From positions 1-39,304 of the forward strand of contig JADIMH010000001.1 of assembly GCA_017694885.1 (NCBI GenBank): DNA of 39,304 bases. The letters are read 5' to 3'. This document shows, in pieces, positions 8,074 to 15,788 of this stretch. The DNA is from Candidatus Cryptobacteroides faecipullorum (GTDB lineage: Bacteria > Bacteroidota > Bacteroidia > Bacteroidales > UBA932). Made by a program: the position numbers and the translations under genes. Within the stretch, counting starts at the first letter, position 1, and each line of letters starts with the position of its first letter. Below the pieces are notes generated by a model. The model saw only the letters and a list, made by a program, of their open reading frames with translations, was not told where the DNA came from and did not search any database.

Positions 8074-9156
8074 TTATGCAAGGCCGTTGGCTTTCTTGAA
8101 TTCTCCCACGATTTCCTCGGGGGTGAAGATGTTGCCTCCCTGTCTTCCGTAGAAGTGTACCGGGCATGAACCGGCAACGGCCAGGCGGACATCATCAACC
8201 ATCTGTCCGAGGTTGAGTTCAATGCTCATCATGCTTTTGACCTGTTTCCCAAGACGCGCTAATTCCTTTACAGGGAAAGGATAAAGCGTGATAGGGCGCA
8301 GAAGTCCTGCCTTGATTCCGTCTGCCCTCAGTTCATCTACGACGGCTTCGCATATACGAGAAGAACATCCGAATGCAACGAAAAGATATTCTGCATCTTC
8401 AGCAAGATACTCGCTGAATTTGACTTCATTCTCTTCGATCAGATCATATTTGTTCTTGAGTTTCCTGTTGAATCTCTCCTGTATGTCGGCATCGAGGGAC
8501 AGCGAAGTGATGATGTTCCTTTCCCGTGAAGCCGGCTTTCCGGTAGTCGCCCACGGTGCCGCCTCAAGGATTTCCTCCGCACTCCTGCGTGGCTTCATGG
8601 GATGCAGTTCGACTTTTTCCATCATCTGTCCGATGATGCCGTCTGCAAGGACTACTACCGGCGTGCGGTATTTGAATGCCAGTTCGAAGCCCCAGTCGAT
8701 GAAGTCGTACATGTCCTGGGCAGAGGCCGGTGCGATGACGATATTATGATAGTCGCCGTGTCCGCCTCCTTTTACGATCTGGTTGTAATCGCTCTGGCTC
8801 GGCTGGATGGTACCAAGCCCTGGTCCACCTCTCATTACATCGACTACAACGCACGGCAGTTCAGCTCCGGCCATGTAGCTTATGCCTTCGCACATCAGGC
8901 TGATTCCTGGGCTGCTGGATGAAGTCATGACTTTCTTTCCGCAGCTTGCTCCTCCATATACCATATTTATGGATGAAGTTTCGCTTTCTGCCTGAAGCAC
9001 CACCATTCCTGTCGTTTCCCAAGGCTTTTCTTTCATGAGTGTTTCCATCACCTCGGACTGAGGGGTAATAGGGTATCCGAAATACCCGTCTACTCCGTTG
9101 CGTATTGCCGATATGGCAATCGCTTCGTTTCCTTTCATCAAAATCTTTTCTGCCAT
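8074..9156 (-). CDS. vorB: 2-oxoacid:ferredoxin oxidoreductase, alpha subunit (VorB-type)
   Basis: This 360-residue alpha subunit contains the pyrimidine-binding domain and domain II of the pyruvate:ferredoxin oxidoreductase superfamily. The N terminus has the GNEAIAISAIRNGVDGYFGYPITPQ pattern, with the YPITPQSEVME signature. Further on are TSSSSPGISLMCEGISYMAG and VDVMRGGPGLGTIQPSQSDY. Length and motifs resemble proteins usually annotated as 3-methyl-2-oxobutanoate dehydrogenase subunit VorB, but KorA is close and cannot be excluded. The start lies 2 bp after the ferredoxin stop, so translation is probably coupled. If it is VOR, the product would be branched acyl-CoA from valine, leucine or isoleucine breakdown. 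Confidence 0.9.
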   Translation of the reverse strand: MAEKILMKGNEAIAISAIRNGVDGYFGYPITPQSEVMETLMKEKPWETTGMVVLQAESETSSINMVYGGASCGKKVMTSSSSPGISLMCEGISYMAGAELPCVVVDVMRGGPGLGTIQPSQSDYNQIVKGGGHGDYHNIVIAPASAQDMYDFIDWGFELAFKYRTPVVVLADGIIGQMMEKVELHPMKPRRSAEEILEAAPWATTGKPASRERNIITSLSLDADIQERFNRKLKNKYDLIEENEVKFSEYLAEDAEYLFVAFGCSSRICEAVVDELRADGIKAGLLRPITLYPFPVKELARLGKQVKSMMSIELNLGQMVDDVRLAVAGSCPVHFYGRQGGNIFTPEEIVGEFKKANGLA

Positions 9157-9158
9157 AT

Positions 9159-9380
9159 CTACTGGATTTTTACTCTGTAAACCGTAATTACCGAATCAGG
9201 GCAGACTACTGCACAATTCGAGCATCCGATGCAGCCGTCTCCGGTCATCTCGGCATAATGATATCCCTTACTGTTGACCATTTTGGATAGCTGGATGCTT
9301 TTGGTCGGACAGTTGGCTATACACACAGAGCAGCCTTTGCAACGCTGTGTGTCCACTTCAATGATTCCTTTAAATGCCAT
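9159..9380 (-). CDS. 2x[4Fe-4S] ferredoxin-like subunit of the 2-oxoacid oxidoreductase
   Basis: This 73-residue protein has two classic CxxCxxCxxxC clusters: Cys 14, 17, 20, 24 (CKGCSVCIANC) and Cys 50, 53, 56, 60 (CIGCSNCAVVC). It is the delta-type electron-transfer subunit that accepts electrons from the TPP/Fe-S core. I started it at the ATG at 9380 because the longer reading to 9488 runs through the tRNA-Pro terminator and the promoter. It is the first gene of the operon and overlaps nothing; alpha follows after 2 bp. Confidence 0.93.
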   Translation of the reverse strand: MAFKGIIEVDTQRCKGCSVCIANCPTKSIQLSKMVNSKGYHYAEMTGDGCIGCSNCAVVCPDSVITVYRVKIQ

Positions 9381-9428
9381 TCCGTTAAAAATTTTAGCAA
9401 ATTTGACCCTGCTTCTTCTGAAGCGTTC

Positions 9429-9436
9429 CAAATTTA
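9429..9436 (-). promoter_or_regulatory. -7 box of the 2-oxoacid oxidoreductase operon
   Basis: TAAATTTG on the - strand matches the TAnnTTTG -7 consensus exactly. It lies about 50 nt before the ferredoxin ATG. The upstream -33 element is weak (TTCA at 20 nt), so strength or regulation may depend on another factor. Confidence 0.5.
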
Positions 9437-9467
9437 CATCTTTTTTAACATAAGTGTGAACTTTTTT

Positions 9468-9503
9468 ATACAAAAAAGCCGGAGGCAATTCGCTTCCGGC
9501 TTT
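9468..9503 (-). terminator. terminator of tRNA-Pro
   Basis: On the - strand, GCCGGA and TCCGGC form a stem followed by TTTTTT. Arms lie around 9476-9481 and 9494-9499. The hairpin begins directly after the encoded CCA end of tRNA-Pro. Confidence 0.85.
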
Positions 9504-9579
9504 TGGTCGGGATGAGGCGACTCGAACGCCCGACCCCTACGTCCCGAACGTAGTGCGCTACCAACTGCGCTACATCCCG
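9504..9579 (-). tRNA. tRNA-Pro (anticodon CGG)
   Basis: This 76-nt tRNA folds as a cloverleaf. The acceptor stem CGGGATG pairs with CATCCCG, the discriminator is A, and the CCA tail is encoded. The anticodon arm is CTACG-TTCGGGA-CGTAG, which gives anticodon CGG (reads CCG), with G37 as usual for proline tRNAs. The T arm contains GTTCGAGTC. A strong terminator follows directly. Confidence 0.96.
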
Positions 9580-9719
9580 TTTTTTCGTTTCTTTTTGACG
9601 ATAATATCGTCAGACTTCATTTGCCGTCAGTCATTTACAGGAGTAAACTCCCTTCCGGCTCACTCGTCTTCCTCATTCTACCCAAAAACAAACTTCAAAC
9701 AACTTTTTTTAATTTAAGT
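9580..9719 (-). promoter_or_regulatory. leader region of tRNA-Pro with a 17-nt palindrome
   Basis: No ORF is credible here. Features seen are a perfect palindrome TGACGATAATATCGTCA (9596-9612), about 17 nt before the tRNA, and a second short inverted repeat GGAGT-AA-ACTCC (9640-9651). I could not find a standard TTTG/TAnnTTTG promoter, though tRNA-Pro must be transcribed from somewhere in this stretch because a terminator separates it from rpsT. The palindrome could be an operator or a processing hairpin. Confidence 0.4.
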
Positions 9720-9757
9720 GAAAAAGAAGCTGGAACCCGTTGTTCAGCTTCTTTTTC
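9720..9757. terminator. rpsT terminator
   Basis: Arms GAAAAAGAAGCTG (9720-9732) and CAGCTTCTTTTTC (9745-9757) form a 13-bp stem with A/T runs on both sides. It lies about 35 bp past the rpsT stop and serves the - strand; structurally it could work both ways. Confidence 0.85.
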
Positions 9758-9791
9758 TCAGCTATAAGAAAACCTTTAAAGGTCGCTTTCC

Positions 9792-10046
9792 CTATGAAAG
9801 TTTATTGATGTAAATTGCAATACCGCTCTTGAGATTGGCAGCCTTGTTCTTGTGTATGACACCGATCTTGGCAAGCTTGTCGATCATGGCATATACCTTA
9901 GGGGCACTTGCCTGAGCTTCGTTCTTGTCTGTCGTGTTCCTCAGGGCGCGAATCGCGTTCCTGGTGGTCTTTGCATAATATTTATTATGCAATCTGCGTC
10001 TTTCGCTTTGGCGAGTACGCTTGTCTGCTGATGCGTGATTTGCCAT
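9792..10046 (-). CDS. rpsT: 30S ribosomal protein S20
   Basis: The 84-residue basic protein binds 16S rRNA in the 30S body. The start [20 protein letters not shown] is typical of S20, and the helical segments continue through [11 protein letters not shown] to the C-terminal INKLS. I chose the ATG at 10046; the longer frame to 10175 runs backwards through tRNA-Glu. Only 23 nt separate the ATG from the tRNA-Glu 3' end, with no room for another promoter. S20 is therefore translated from a transcript that also carries the tRNA, and tRNA 3' processing would set the mRNA 5' end. Confidence 0.97.
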   Translation of the reverse strand: MANHASADKRTRQSERRRLHNKYYAKTTRNAIRALRNTTDKNEAQASAPKVYAMIDKLAKIGVIHKNKAANLKSGIAIYINKLS

Positions 10047-10069
10047 TTTTAATCTTTTTATATTTCTTG

Positions 10070-10141
10070 TAGTGGGTAGGGGAATCGAACCCCTATTGCA
10101 AGAATGAAAATCTTGAGTACTAACCGTTATACGAACCCACC
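10070..10141 (-). tRNA. tRNA-Glu (anticodon TTC)
   Basis: This 72-nt tRNA has acceptor arms GGTGGGT and ACCCACT with a G-U first pair and discriminator A. The anticodon arm is CAAGA-TTTTCAT-TCTTG (anticodon TTC, reads GAA and GAG). The T arm is AGGGG-TTCGATT-CCCCT. CCA is not encoded, unlike the nearby tRNA-Pro. The G1-U72 pair is common for tRNA-Glu of this phylum as far as I recall. It is the first gene of a tRNA-Glu/rpsT transcript. Confidence 0.96.
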
Positions 10142-10172
10142 GAAAAAAACTCTTTTCTCCTAAAAGGGAGTG

Positions 10173-10203
10173 CAAAGGTATATAATATTTTTAATCATGC
10201 AAA
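10173..10203 (-). promoter_or_regulatory. promoter of tRNA-Glu/rpsT
   Basis: TTTG (10203-10200), a 19-nt spacer and TACCTTTG (10180-10173) match the Bacteroidota housekeeping promoter perfectly. The start is expected near 10168, about 27 nt before the tRNA. A small hairpin CTCC-CTTTTA-GGAG lies in the leader. The -33 box is only about 10 bp from the end of the DUF4837 gene and overlaps a GCAAAA/TTTTGC repeat. Confidence 0.85.
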
Positions 10204-10212
10204 ATATTTTTG

Positions 10213-11220
10213 CTATTTTGTGCTTTCTCCTCCCCATTCGAACGAATAAAGGATGGATTCCACTTGCCTCAGATAATGTCGTTTGTCATATTTAGGAGCA
10301 TATACAAAGGCTTCAAGGACAATGATTTCCTTACCGTCCTGACTGTAGAATGCATGTGATACGAACGGACCTCCCATATAGTCGTTGTGTACTTCCCACA
10401 GTCCGCGCATTTGCGCGAATTCCCTGCCTTTGTATTTAATGTACTGTACGTCAGGCGTTACGGCATTGCTTATGGTCATGTAGGTATTTTCGAACATTCC
10501 AGGTACGTTGGCTTTCATGTATTCATTGCTTCTTGTCATGAGCGTATCGAGAGAGAAGTCGGCTTCAGTACCGGAAGCCGGATATTTGAATATCAGGAAG
10601 CCTTGTGTCGTATATTGGGTGTCATAACTGATCCACAGGAAGTCTTCAGTCTGTTTCTTCAGCGTATACCCTCCTGGAAAATGCAGTATTCCGCCTGTCA
10701 GTCCGGCTACGGCTGGCCTGAGCGTCACTTCTTCGTAGCGTATCGAGTTCGTGATTACCCTGTCCCTTTCGGCCTGTTCAAGGGTCGAGAGGATTTTTTC
10801 GCCGTTTTCTTCAATCAGCCGGCATGCCGTTTCGCTGTCCGGCGCATTCACGCCTATGACGCATTGCGGACTGGCCCACACATCGTTACGGAACATCACA
10901 GCCGGATTTGTCACTCCGCTGTCGATGTTTACTATCAGAATGTTCCTGTGTATCTGGAAAATATCTGTGAATGCCCCGGGTGTTATATTGATAAGGGTAT
11001 ATAGCGGTTCACGCTGTGGAAGATAGGGATAGTCGCTGGCAAGAAAGGTCCTCAGATCCGTTCCGACATTGTCTTCCCAGTATTCTTTGTTTATGACGAT
11101 GAGCACTTCTCCGGCTTTCCCGCTAATGCTCGGCAGCAGAGGCTTTCTGTCCTGGTTCTTGCAGGAAACGAAAGACAGGACGGCTGCTATGGCAGCGAAC
11201 CACAAGGTTATTTTTTTCAT
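10213..11220 (-). CDS. DUF4837 family lipoprotein
   Basis: The 335-residue protein has a lipoprotein signal peptide, MKKITLWFAAIAAVLSFVSC, with the lipobox Cys at residue 20, so it is likely anchored in an envelope membrane. The rest looks like a Bacteroidota DUF4837 protein (GKAGEVLIVINKEYWED near the N terminus, FVSHAFYSQDGKEIIVLEAF near the C terminus). Function is unknown. It follows rseP on the same strand after a 61-bp gap but has its own perfect promoter, so it can be expressed independently. The position beside rseP may hint at a role in envelope maintenance; that is inference. Confidence 0.85.
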   Translation of the reverse strand: MKKITLWFAAIAAVLSFVSCKNQDRKPLLPSISGKAGEVLIVINKEYWEDNVGTDLRTFLASDYPYLPQREPLYTLINITPGAFTDIFQIHRNILIVNIDSGVTNPAVMFRNDVWASPQCVIGVNAPDSETACRLIEENGEKILSTLEQAERDRVITNSIRYEEVTLRPAVAGLTGGILHFPGGYTLKKQTEDFLWISYDTQYTTQGFLIFKYPASGTEADFSLDTLMTRSNEYMKANVPGMFENTYMTISNAVTPDVQYIKYKGREFAQMRGLWEVHNDYMGGPFVSHAFYSQDGKEIIVLEAFVYAPKYDKRHYLRQVESILYSFEWGGESTK

Positions 11221-11244
11221 AATGGCGCAGTTTAATCAGACAAG

Positions 11245-11275
11245 CAAATATAGGGAATTAAATCATTTATACAAA
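11245..11275 (-). promoter_or_regulatory. promoter of the DUF4837 gene
   Basis: TTTG (11275-11272), a 19-nt spacer and TATATTTG (11252-11245) match the consensus perfectly. The start is near 11240, giving a leader of about 20 nt. It lies in the gap after rseP. Confidence 0.8.
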
Positions 11276-11281
11276 CGGTAA

Positions 11282-12586
11282 TCATCTTATCAGTCTGCCG
11301 ATATCATTCCCGAAGGCAAGTATCATGAGACCGAAAAGCAGTATCATTCCGGCCATCTGGGCGCCGGCGAGAAAACCGTCGCTCGGCTTCTTGCCCGTTA
11401 TCATTTCATAGACGGTAAAGACTATGTGCCCTCCATCGAGGGCCGGAATCGGCAGCAGGTTCATTACTCCGAGCATTATGGAAAGCAGTGCGAGGATATT
11501 GATGAAACGGTACCAGTCCCAGTTTGCAGGGAATATCTGTCCCATGGAGATAAAGCTGCCGACGGACTTGTATGCTTCTGTCTTGGGGGTGAATATCAGC
11601 TTTATGTCCTGGATGTACCCTCCTATTGTGGAGAATGTCAGCCGGATACCTGCGGGTACCGCTTCAAGTATCGAGTATTTTCTGCTTTTGACTCCGGGAA
11701 GCTGGGTATATATGCCGAGCAGTCCGGACGTGTCTACCTGAAGGTCCAGGGCTACCGTATCTTTCCCTCTCAGGACGGAAGCCTGTACTTTCTGGCCCGT
11801 GTATCCTTTTAGGAGCTGTCTCGTATCCTGAAGGTATCCTGCGTCATGTCCGTCGATCGCTATGATCCTGTCTCCTTTCATGAGTCCTGATGCGTAGTTG
11901 GGTGACGTGGCAGGAATCGTGTCGATTACGAAAGGAATTGCAAGACCGAACATTCCTGGCGTGTTCAATACGTCTCCGATCATGTTCTGGTCTATATAGA
12001 TATCCAACGTATCCTCTCCACGAAGGACGGTGGCTTTGCTGGCCGTCCTTCTTACCATGTCGGCCTGGAGCATTTCGAACCTTTCCGGGACATAGTCGTC
12101 GAATTTGAGTATCCTGTCGCCGTTGCGGAATCCCATTTCGTATGCAAGATCGTTGACATAGATGCTGTTGTTGTCATTGCTGATGTATGATTCCCCCCAT
12201 CCGGCCATTATTCCTATATACAGGATGACGGCAAATATGAAGTTGAACAGAACACCTCCGGCCATGACAAGCAGCCGCTGCCATGCAGGCTTGCTTCTGA
12301 ATTCCCAGGGCTGCGGAGGATTTTTAAGGGAATCGGTATCCATCGATTCGTCTATCATTCCGGCTATTTTGCAATACCCCCCGAGAGGAAGCCAACCGAT
12401 ACCGTACTCTGTCTCAGAATTTTTCGGCTTGAACCTGAACAGGGCGAACTTGACGTCAAAGAACAGATAGAATTTCTCTACCCTTATCTTGAAGAGCTTT
12501 GCAAAAAAGAAATGCCCGAATTCATGTATTATTATCAGAATGGAGAGGGCAAGGATTACCTGCAGTATTTTTATCAGTACTATCAT
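11282..12586 (-). CDS. rseP: RIP metalloprotease RseP (site-2 protease)
   Basis: This 434-residue membrane zinc protease performs regulated intramembrane proteolysis, typically of anti-sigma factors or leftover signal peptides. Zinc motif HEFGH lies in the first membrane helix (about residues 21-25). The second metal motif is in NLLPIPALDGGHIVF near the C terminus. Two PDZ-like domains lie between (around GFRNGDRILKFDD and GLMKGDRIIAIDG), the arrangement of E. coli RseP. It follows dxr after 32 bp. The dxr-rseP order is common in bacteria. No anti-sigma factor is visible nearby. Confidence 0.96.
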   Translation of the reverse strand: MIVLIKILQVILALSILIIIHEFGHFFFAKLFKIRVEKFYLFFDVKFALFRFKPKNSETEYGIGWLPLGGYCKIAGMIDESMDTDSLKNPPQPWEFRSKPAWQRLLVMAGGVLFNFIFAVILYIGIMAGWGESYISNDNNSIYVNDLAYEMGFRNGDRILKFDDYVPERFEMLQADMVRRTASKATVLRGEDTLDIYIDQNMIGDVLNTPGMFGLAIPFVIDTIPATSPNYASGLMKGDRIIAIDGHDAGYLQDTRQLLKGYTGQKVQASVLRGKDTVALDLQVDTSGLLGIYTQLPGVKSRKYSILEAVPAGIRLTFSTIGGYIQDIKLIFTPKTEAYKSVGSFISMGQIFPANWDWYRFINILALLSIMLGVMNLLPIPALDGGHIVFTVYEMITGKKPSDGFLAGAQMAGMILLFGLMILAFGNDIGRLIR

Positions 12587-12618
12587 TTTTCCCTTTAATA
12601 ATGTTACGCGATTATTCT

Positions 12619-13797
12619 TCAGGCCCGGTTTTTTCTGTCTATTTTTCTGTTTGCCAGGCAGAATGCCTCAGTGTTGGTCCGGTAAATGTCATCCAGGCCA
12701 GGGTCGGCAATGAATCCGGCTTCGTCCATGCATGAGGATATGATGTCGCTGATGTCATAGAATCCGATAATGTCCTTGAGGTATGCCGAAACGGCTGCTT
12801 CGTTGGCTGCATTCATGATGCACGGCATGTTCCCTCCTTTTTCTAAAGCCTTGTATGCCAGTTGGAGAGCCGGGAACTTTTCTGTGTCCGGAGCGAAGAA
12901 AGTCAATGTGGCAAGCTGGGCGAAATCTATCTTTTTATTTGTGAGGGAAAGCCTTTCCGGGTATCCCAGTGCATACTGGATAGGCTCTCTCATGTCAGGA
13001 TGACCGAGCTGGGCTATCACTGCTCCGTCGGCGAATTCGACCATGGAGTGAATTATCGACTGAGGATGGACGACTACGTTTATTCTTTCGGGGCTTACGT
13101 CAAAGAGCCATCTTGCCTCGATCACCTCAAGTCCCTTGTTCATCATGGTGGCGGAATCTATGGTGACCTTGTTTCCCATATTCCACTGAGGATGTTTCAG
13201 AGCCTGTTCTCTTTTCGCTGCGGCTATCCGGGTTTTCTCCCATGTCCGGAACGGTCCTCCGGAGGCGGTCAGATGGATTCTTTCTACGGTGGCGCCGTTC
13301 GCTCCCTGCAGGCACTGGAAAATCGCCGAGTGCTCGGAGTCTACGGGAAGAATCCTGCTCCCGGACTTTTTTGCCATGGACATGACTATGGAGCCTGCGG
13401 CAACGAGAGTCTCTTTGTTGGCAAGGGCAATCGTCTTTCCCGCCTTTATGGCAGCGACGGTGGATTCCAGACCGCTGAATCCCACCATCGATGTGAGTAC
13501 AATGTCGATTTCGGGCTTCGATACGAGATCGCACACCGCTCCCATTCCCTCATGTACTGAAATGCCGTGCCCTTCCAATGCTTCTTTTACCTTATGAAAA
13601 TGTTCGCCGTTGCATATGACGACATCATCGGCGTTGAATTCAAGCGCCTGGGCGCATAGGGCTTCCCAGCTGTTGTTGGCTACAAGCAGGGCGGCCTTGA
13701 ATTTGTCAGGATGCTGCCTTATCACATCGAGTGCCTGTTTGCCGATCGAGCCTGTGGATCCTAAAACGGCGATATTCTTTTTTGCTGTATTTCCCAT
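12619..13797 (-). CDS. dxr: 1-deoxy-D-xylulose 5-phosphate reductoisomerase
   Basis: The 392-residue cytoplasmic enzyme converts DXP to MEP with NADPH, the committed step of the non-mevalonate isoprenoid pathway. The NADPH-binding loop GSTGSIGKQALDV is at residues 13-25. The substrate and metal motifs PVDSEHSAIFQ and TASGGPFR follow, then the KVTIDSATMMNKGLEVIEA signature. Length is normal. It begins 2 bp after the M23 peptidase in the reading direction (13800 to 13797), so it is in an operon with it and with rseP downstream. Confidence 0.97.
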   Translation of the reverse strand: MGNTAKKNIAVLGSTGSIGKQALDVIRQHPDKFKAALLVANNSWEALCAQALEFNADDVVICNGEHFHKVKEALEGHGISVHEGMGAVCDLVSKPEIDIVLTSMVGFSGLESTVAAIKAGKTIALANKETLVAAGSIVMSMAKKSGSRILPVDSEHSAIFQCLQGANGATVERIHLTASGGPFRTWEKTRIAAAKREQALKHPQWNMGNKVTIDSATMMNKGLEVIEARWLFDVSPERINVVVHPQSIIHSMVEFADGAVIAQLGHPDMREPIQYALGYPERLSLTNKKIDFAQLATLTFFAPDTEKFPALQLAYKALEKGGNMPCIMNAANEAAVSAYLKDIIGFYDISDIISSCMDEAGFIADPGLDDIYRTNTEAFCLANRKIDRKNRA

Positions 13798-13799
13798 TG

Positions 13800-14645
13800 T
13801 CAGAAATTGATATATTTGGTCGGGTCGACGGCTTCACCCTTATACCATAATTCGAAATGCAGATGGTCTCCGGTACTGAGCGTGCCTGTGCTGCCGACGA
13901 GCGCGATCGGAGCTCCTGCCGTTACCTTGTCCCCGGTTTTCTTGAGCAGTTTCTGGTTGTGCTTGTAGATTGTGATTATGTCGTTGCTGTGCTGCAGCTG
14001 TATGGTGTATCCTGCCGCATCGCTCCATCCAGCAAATACTACGGTACCGTCGAGCGCGGCCTTGACCACGGAATTGGCCGGTGCCGTAATGTCTATGTAC
14101 GGATGCACTACGTTGTCGTATCCTTGGGATATGACTCCTTTAAGAGGCGTGAAGAATATCATGCCTTCTATGGGAAGCAGTCTGGATTTCCGGCCTGATA
14201 TCACGAACTGCTCTTCTTCCATCACCTGGAGCCTGAGGAGGGAGTCCTGACTCTCCGAGAAGCCTGAGCCCGCAATGCCGGCTGTCCGTCCGAGACTGAT
14301 TATGCTGTCTATTTTCATAGGTTCTTCCCCGGATATGACTTTTCTGAGGTTTACGGCATATATTTCCCACATCTTCATTTTGTTCTCAAGGGAATCGGCA
14401 AGTATGGCGTTCTGTATGGCCGCCCGTCTGGCATCGGCATCGGGAAACCCCGGAATGAATGTGCGGACCGGTGTAAATGCTATTATCGAGTAGAAGGCAG
14501 CCGTTACGCAGACGCAGATGGTGATCGCAGAAACCAGAAAGTTGGCTTTCGAAAAGCGGAAAGACCATATCTGCTTGTGAGTCTGGTCTTCGATGAGTAC
14601 CAGTCTGAATTTGCTGACTTTTGTATCTTTATTTTGTCTTGCCAT
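13800..14645 (-). CDS. M23 family metallopeptidase, membrane-anchored
   Basis: The 281-residue protein has a short cytoplasmic N terminus, one transmembrane helix (about residues 34-55, LVSAITICVCVTAAFYSIIAF), a helical linker and a C-terminal LytM domain. Zinc and catalytic residues are visible in HPYIDITAP (His and Asp) and GDHLHFELW (HxH). It probably cleaves peptidoglycan cross-links or regulates amidases in the periplasm. It is the first gene of a - strand operon with dxr and rseP. The ruvX promoter on the other strand runs into its first codons (14633-14645), so transcription of the two genes could interfere. Confidence 0.92.
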   Translation of the reverse strand: MARQNKDTKVSKFRLVLIEDQTHKQIWSFRFSKANFLVSAITICVCVTAAFYSIIAFTPVRTFIPGFPDADARRAAIQNAILADSLENKMKMWEIYAVNLRKVISGEEPMKIDSIISLGRTAGIAGSGFSESQDSLLRLQVMEEEQFVISGRKSRLLPIEGMIFFTPLKGVISQGYDNVVHPYIDITAPANSVVKAALDGTVVFAGWSDAAGYTIQLQHSNDIITIYKHNQKLLKKTGDKVTAGAPIALVGSTGTLSTGDHLHFELWYKGEAVDPTKYINF

Positions 14646-14663
14646 ACTTAAATGTTACCTTTG
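14633..14663 (+). promoter_or_regulatory. promoter of the ruvX operon
   Basis: TTTG (14633-14636), a 19-nt spacer and TACCTTTG (14656-14663) match the Bacteroidota consensus perfectly. The expected start is about 14667-14670, against a ruvX ATG at 14671. The mRNA would be leaderless or nearly so. The -33 box lies inside the 5' end of the divergent M23 gene. Confidence 0.8.
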
Positions 14664-14670
14664 TGCCGGT

Positions 14671-15162
14671 ATGGACAGGATCATAGGCATAGACTATGGA
14701 AGGAAGAGGGTGGGCGTCGCGGTGAGCGACCCGCTCGGCATCTTCGCGTCCGCGCTCGACACAGTACAGTCTGCAAAGATAATAGATTATCTCAAATCTT
14801 TTTCCGAAAAAGAGAACATATCCCTGTTCGTTGTAGGCTATCCTGTGAATATGGACGGAACCCCGTCCGAAGCGGCTATGGACGTCGACGTATTCCTTAA
14901 GCGTTTGGAGAAGGCTTTCCCGTCGGTCCCTGTCGTCAAGGAGGACGAGAGGTTTACTTCCGTACTGGCCCACAGGGCGATGATAGACGGAGGAATGAAG
15001 GCGAGCGGGAGAAAAGACAAGTCTTCAGTGGACAGGATAAGCGCCGCCATCATACTGCAGGGCTATATGGACCGTATGTCCGGGGGCTCGTCTTTTGCCC
15101 CGGATCCCGACATGGTCCCGGATTCCCGCGCCAGGAATGTTACAGGAAAAAGGAAAAGATGA
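14671..15162 (+). CDS. ruvX: Holliday junction resolvase-like / pre-16S rRNA nuclease (YqgF family)
   Basis: The product has 163 residues. It belongs to the RNase H-fold YqgF/RuvX family, which is linked to 16S rRNA 5' end processing. Motifs are IIGIDYGRKRVGVAVSDP at the N terminus (first acidic residue in GIDYG), VVGYPVNMDGT in the middle, EDERFTS, and a late DRISAAIIL with an acidic residue. I started at the ATG at 14671; a longer frame upstream enters the divergent gene. It leads a + strand operon with def, a phosphohexomutase and a thioredoxin. Confidence 0.93.
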   Translation: MDRIIGIDYGRKRVGVAVSDPLGIFASALDTVQSAKIIDYLKSFSEKENISLFVVGYPVNMDGTPSEAAMDVDVFLKRLEKAFPSVPVVKEDERFTSVLAHRAMIDGGMKASGRKDKSSVDRISAAIILQGYMDRMSGGSSFAPDPDMVPDSRARNVTGKRKR

Positions 15163-15180
15163 ATTTTTAAAATATATGAA

Positions 15181-15738
15181 ATGAGCAACATATTACCGAT
15201 TTACCTCTATGGAGCAGAAGTGCTGAAGGAGCAGGCCAGGGAGGCCGATCTTACTGACAGGGAGCATCTGTCGACTCTGGTGGAGGAGATGAAGGAGACA
15301 TTGAAGGCGGCTGACGGATGCGGTCTGGCAGCCCCTCAGGTGGGCGTCTCGGAAAGGGTCCTTATAGTAGACGGGACCGTCGTAGCTGACGTATATGATT
15401 ATCTGAAAGATTTCAAAAGGACCATGATCAATCCTGTCCTTCTGGAAGAAAGCAGCGAGCAGTGCACTTATTCGGAAGGATGCCTCAGTGTCCCGGGGAT
15501 ATATGCCGAGGTCCGCAGACCTGCGAAAATCAAGGTCGAATATTACAATGAGGACCTTGAAAAGGTTACCGAGGAATTCGACAAATTCGCCTGCAGGATG
15601 ATCCAGCATGAGATGGAGCATCTGGACGGACATCTGTTCGTCGAAAAGGTCGCTCCGATCCGGCGCAAGATGATCACCAAAAAACTGCAGAATATTGCAA
15701 AAGGCAGGATAACTGCAAGATACAGAACCAGACAGTAG
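15181..15738 (+). CDS. def: peptide deformylase
   Basis: The 185-residue metalloenzyme removes the formyl group from nascent proteins. All three motifs are present: GCGLAAPQVG (about 46), EGCLSVPG (about 98, metal-binding Cys) and QHEMEHLDG (about 141, HExxH). The short insertion after the first motif (TVVADVYDYLKDFKR) resembles that of Bacteroidota enzymes. It lies 18 bp after ruvX and 50 bp before the phosphohexomutase, in the same operon. Confidence 0.97.
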   Translation: MSNILPIYLYGAEVLKEQAREADLTDREHLSTLVEEMKETLKAADGCGLAAPQVGVSERVLIVDGTVVADVYDYLKDFKRTMINPVLLEESSEQCTYSEGCLSVPGIYAEVRRPAKIKVEYYNEDLEKVTEEFDKFACRMIQHEMEHLDGHLFVEKVAPIRRKMITKKLQNIAKGRITARYRTRQ

Positions 15739-15788
15739 TTGCCGTCCGGTGTACGGATGCGGAACTGCTGCATAAAACAGAGAACACA

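Noticed and set aside
9381..9488. N-terminal extension of the ferredoxin subunit
   Set aside because: It would run through the -7 box and the tRNA-Pro terminator; the normal ferredoxin start is at 9380.
10047..10175. N-terminal extension of ribosomal protein S20
   Set aside because: It is a reading frame through tRNA-Glu; the canonical S20 start [10 protein letters not shown] is at 10046.
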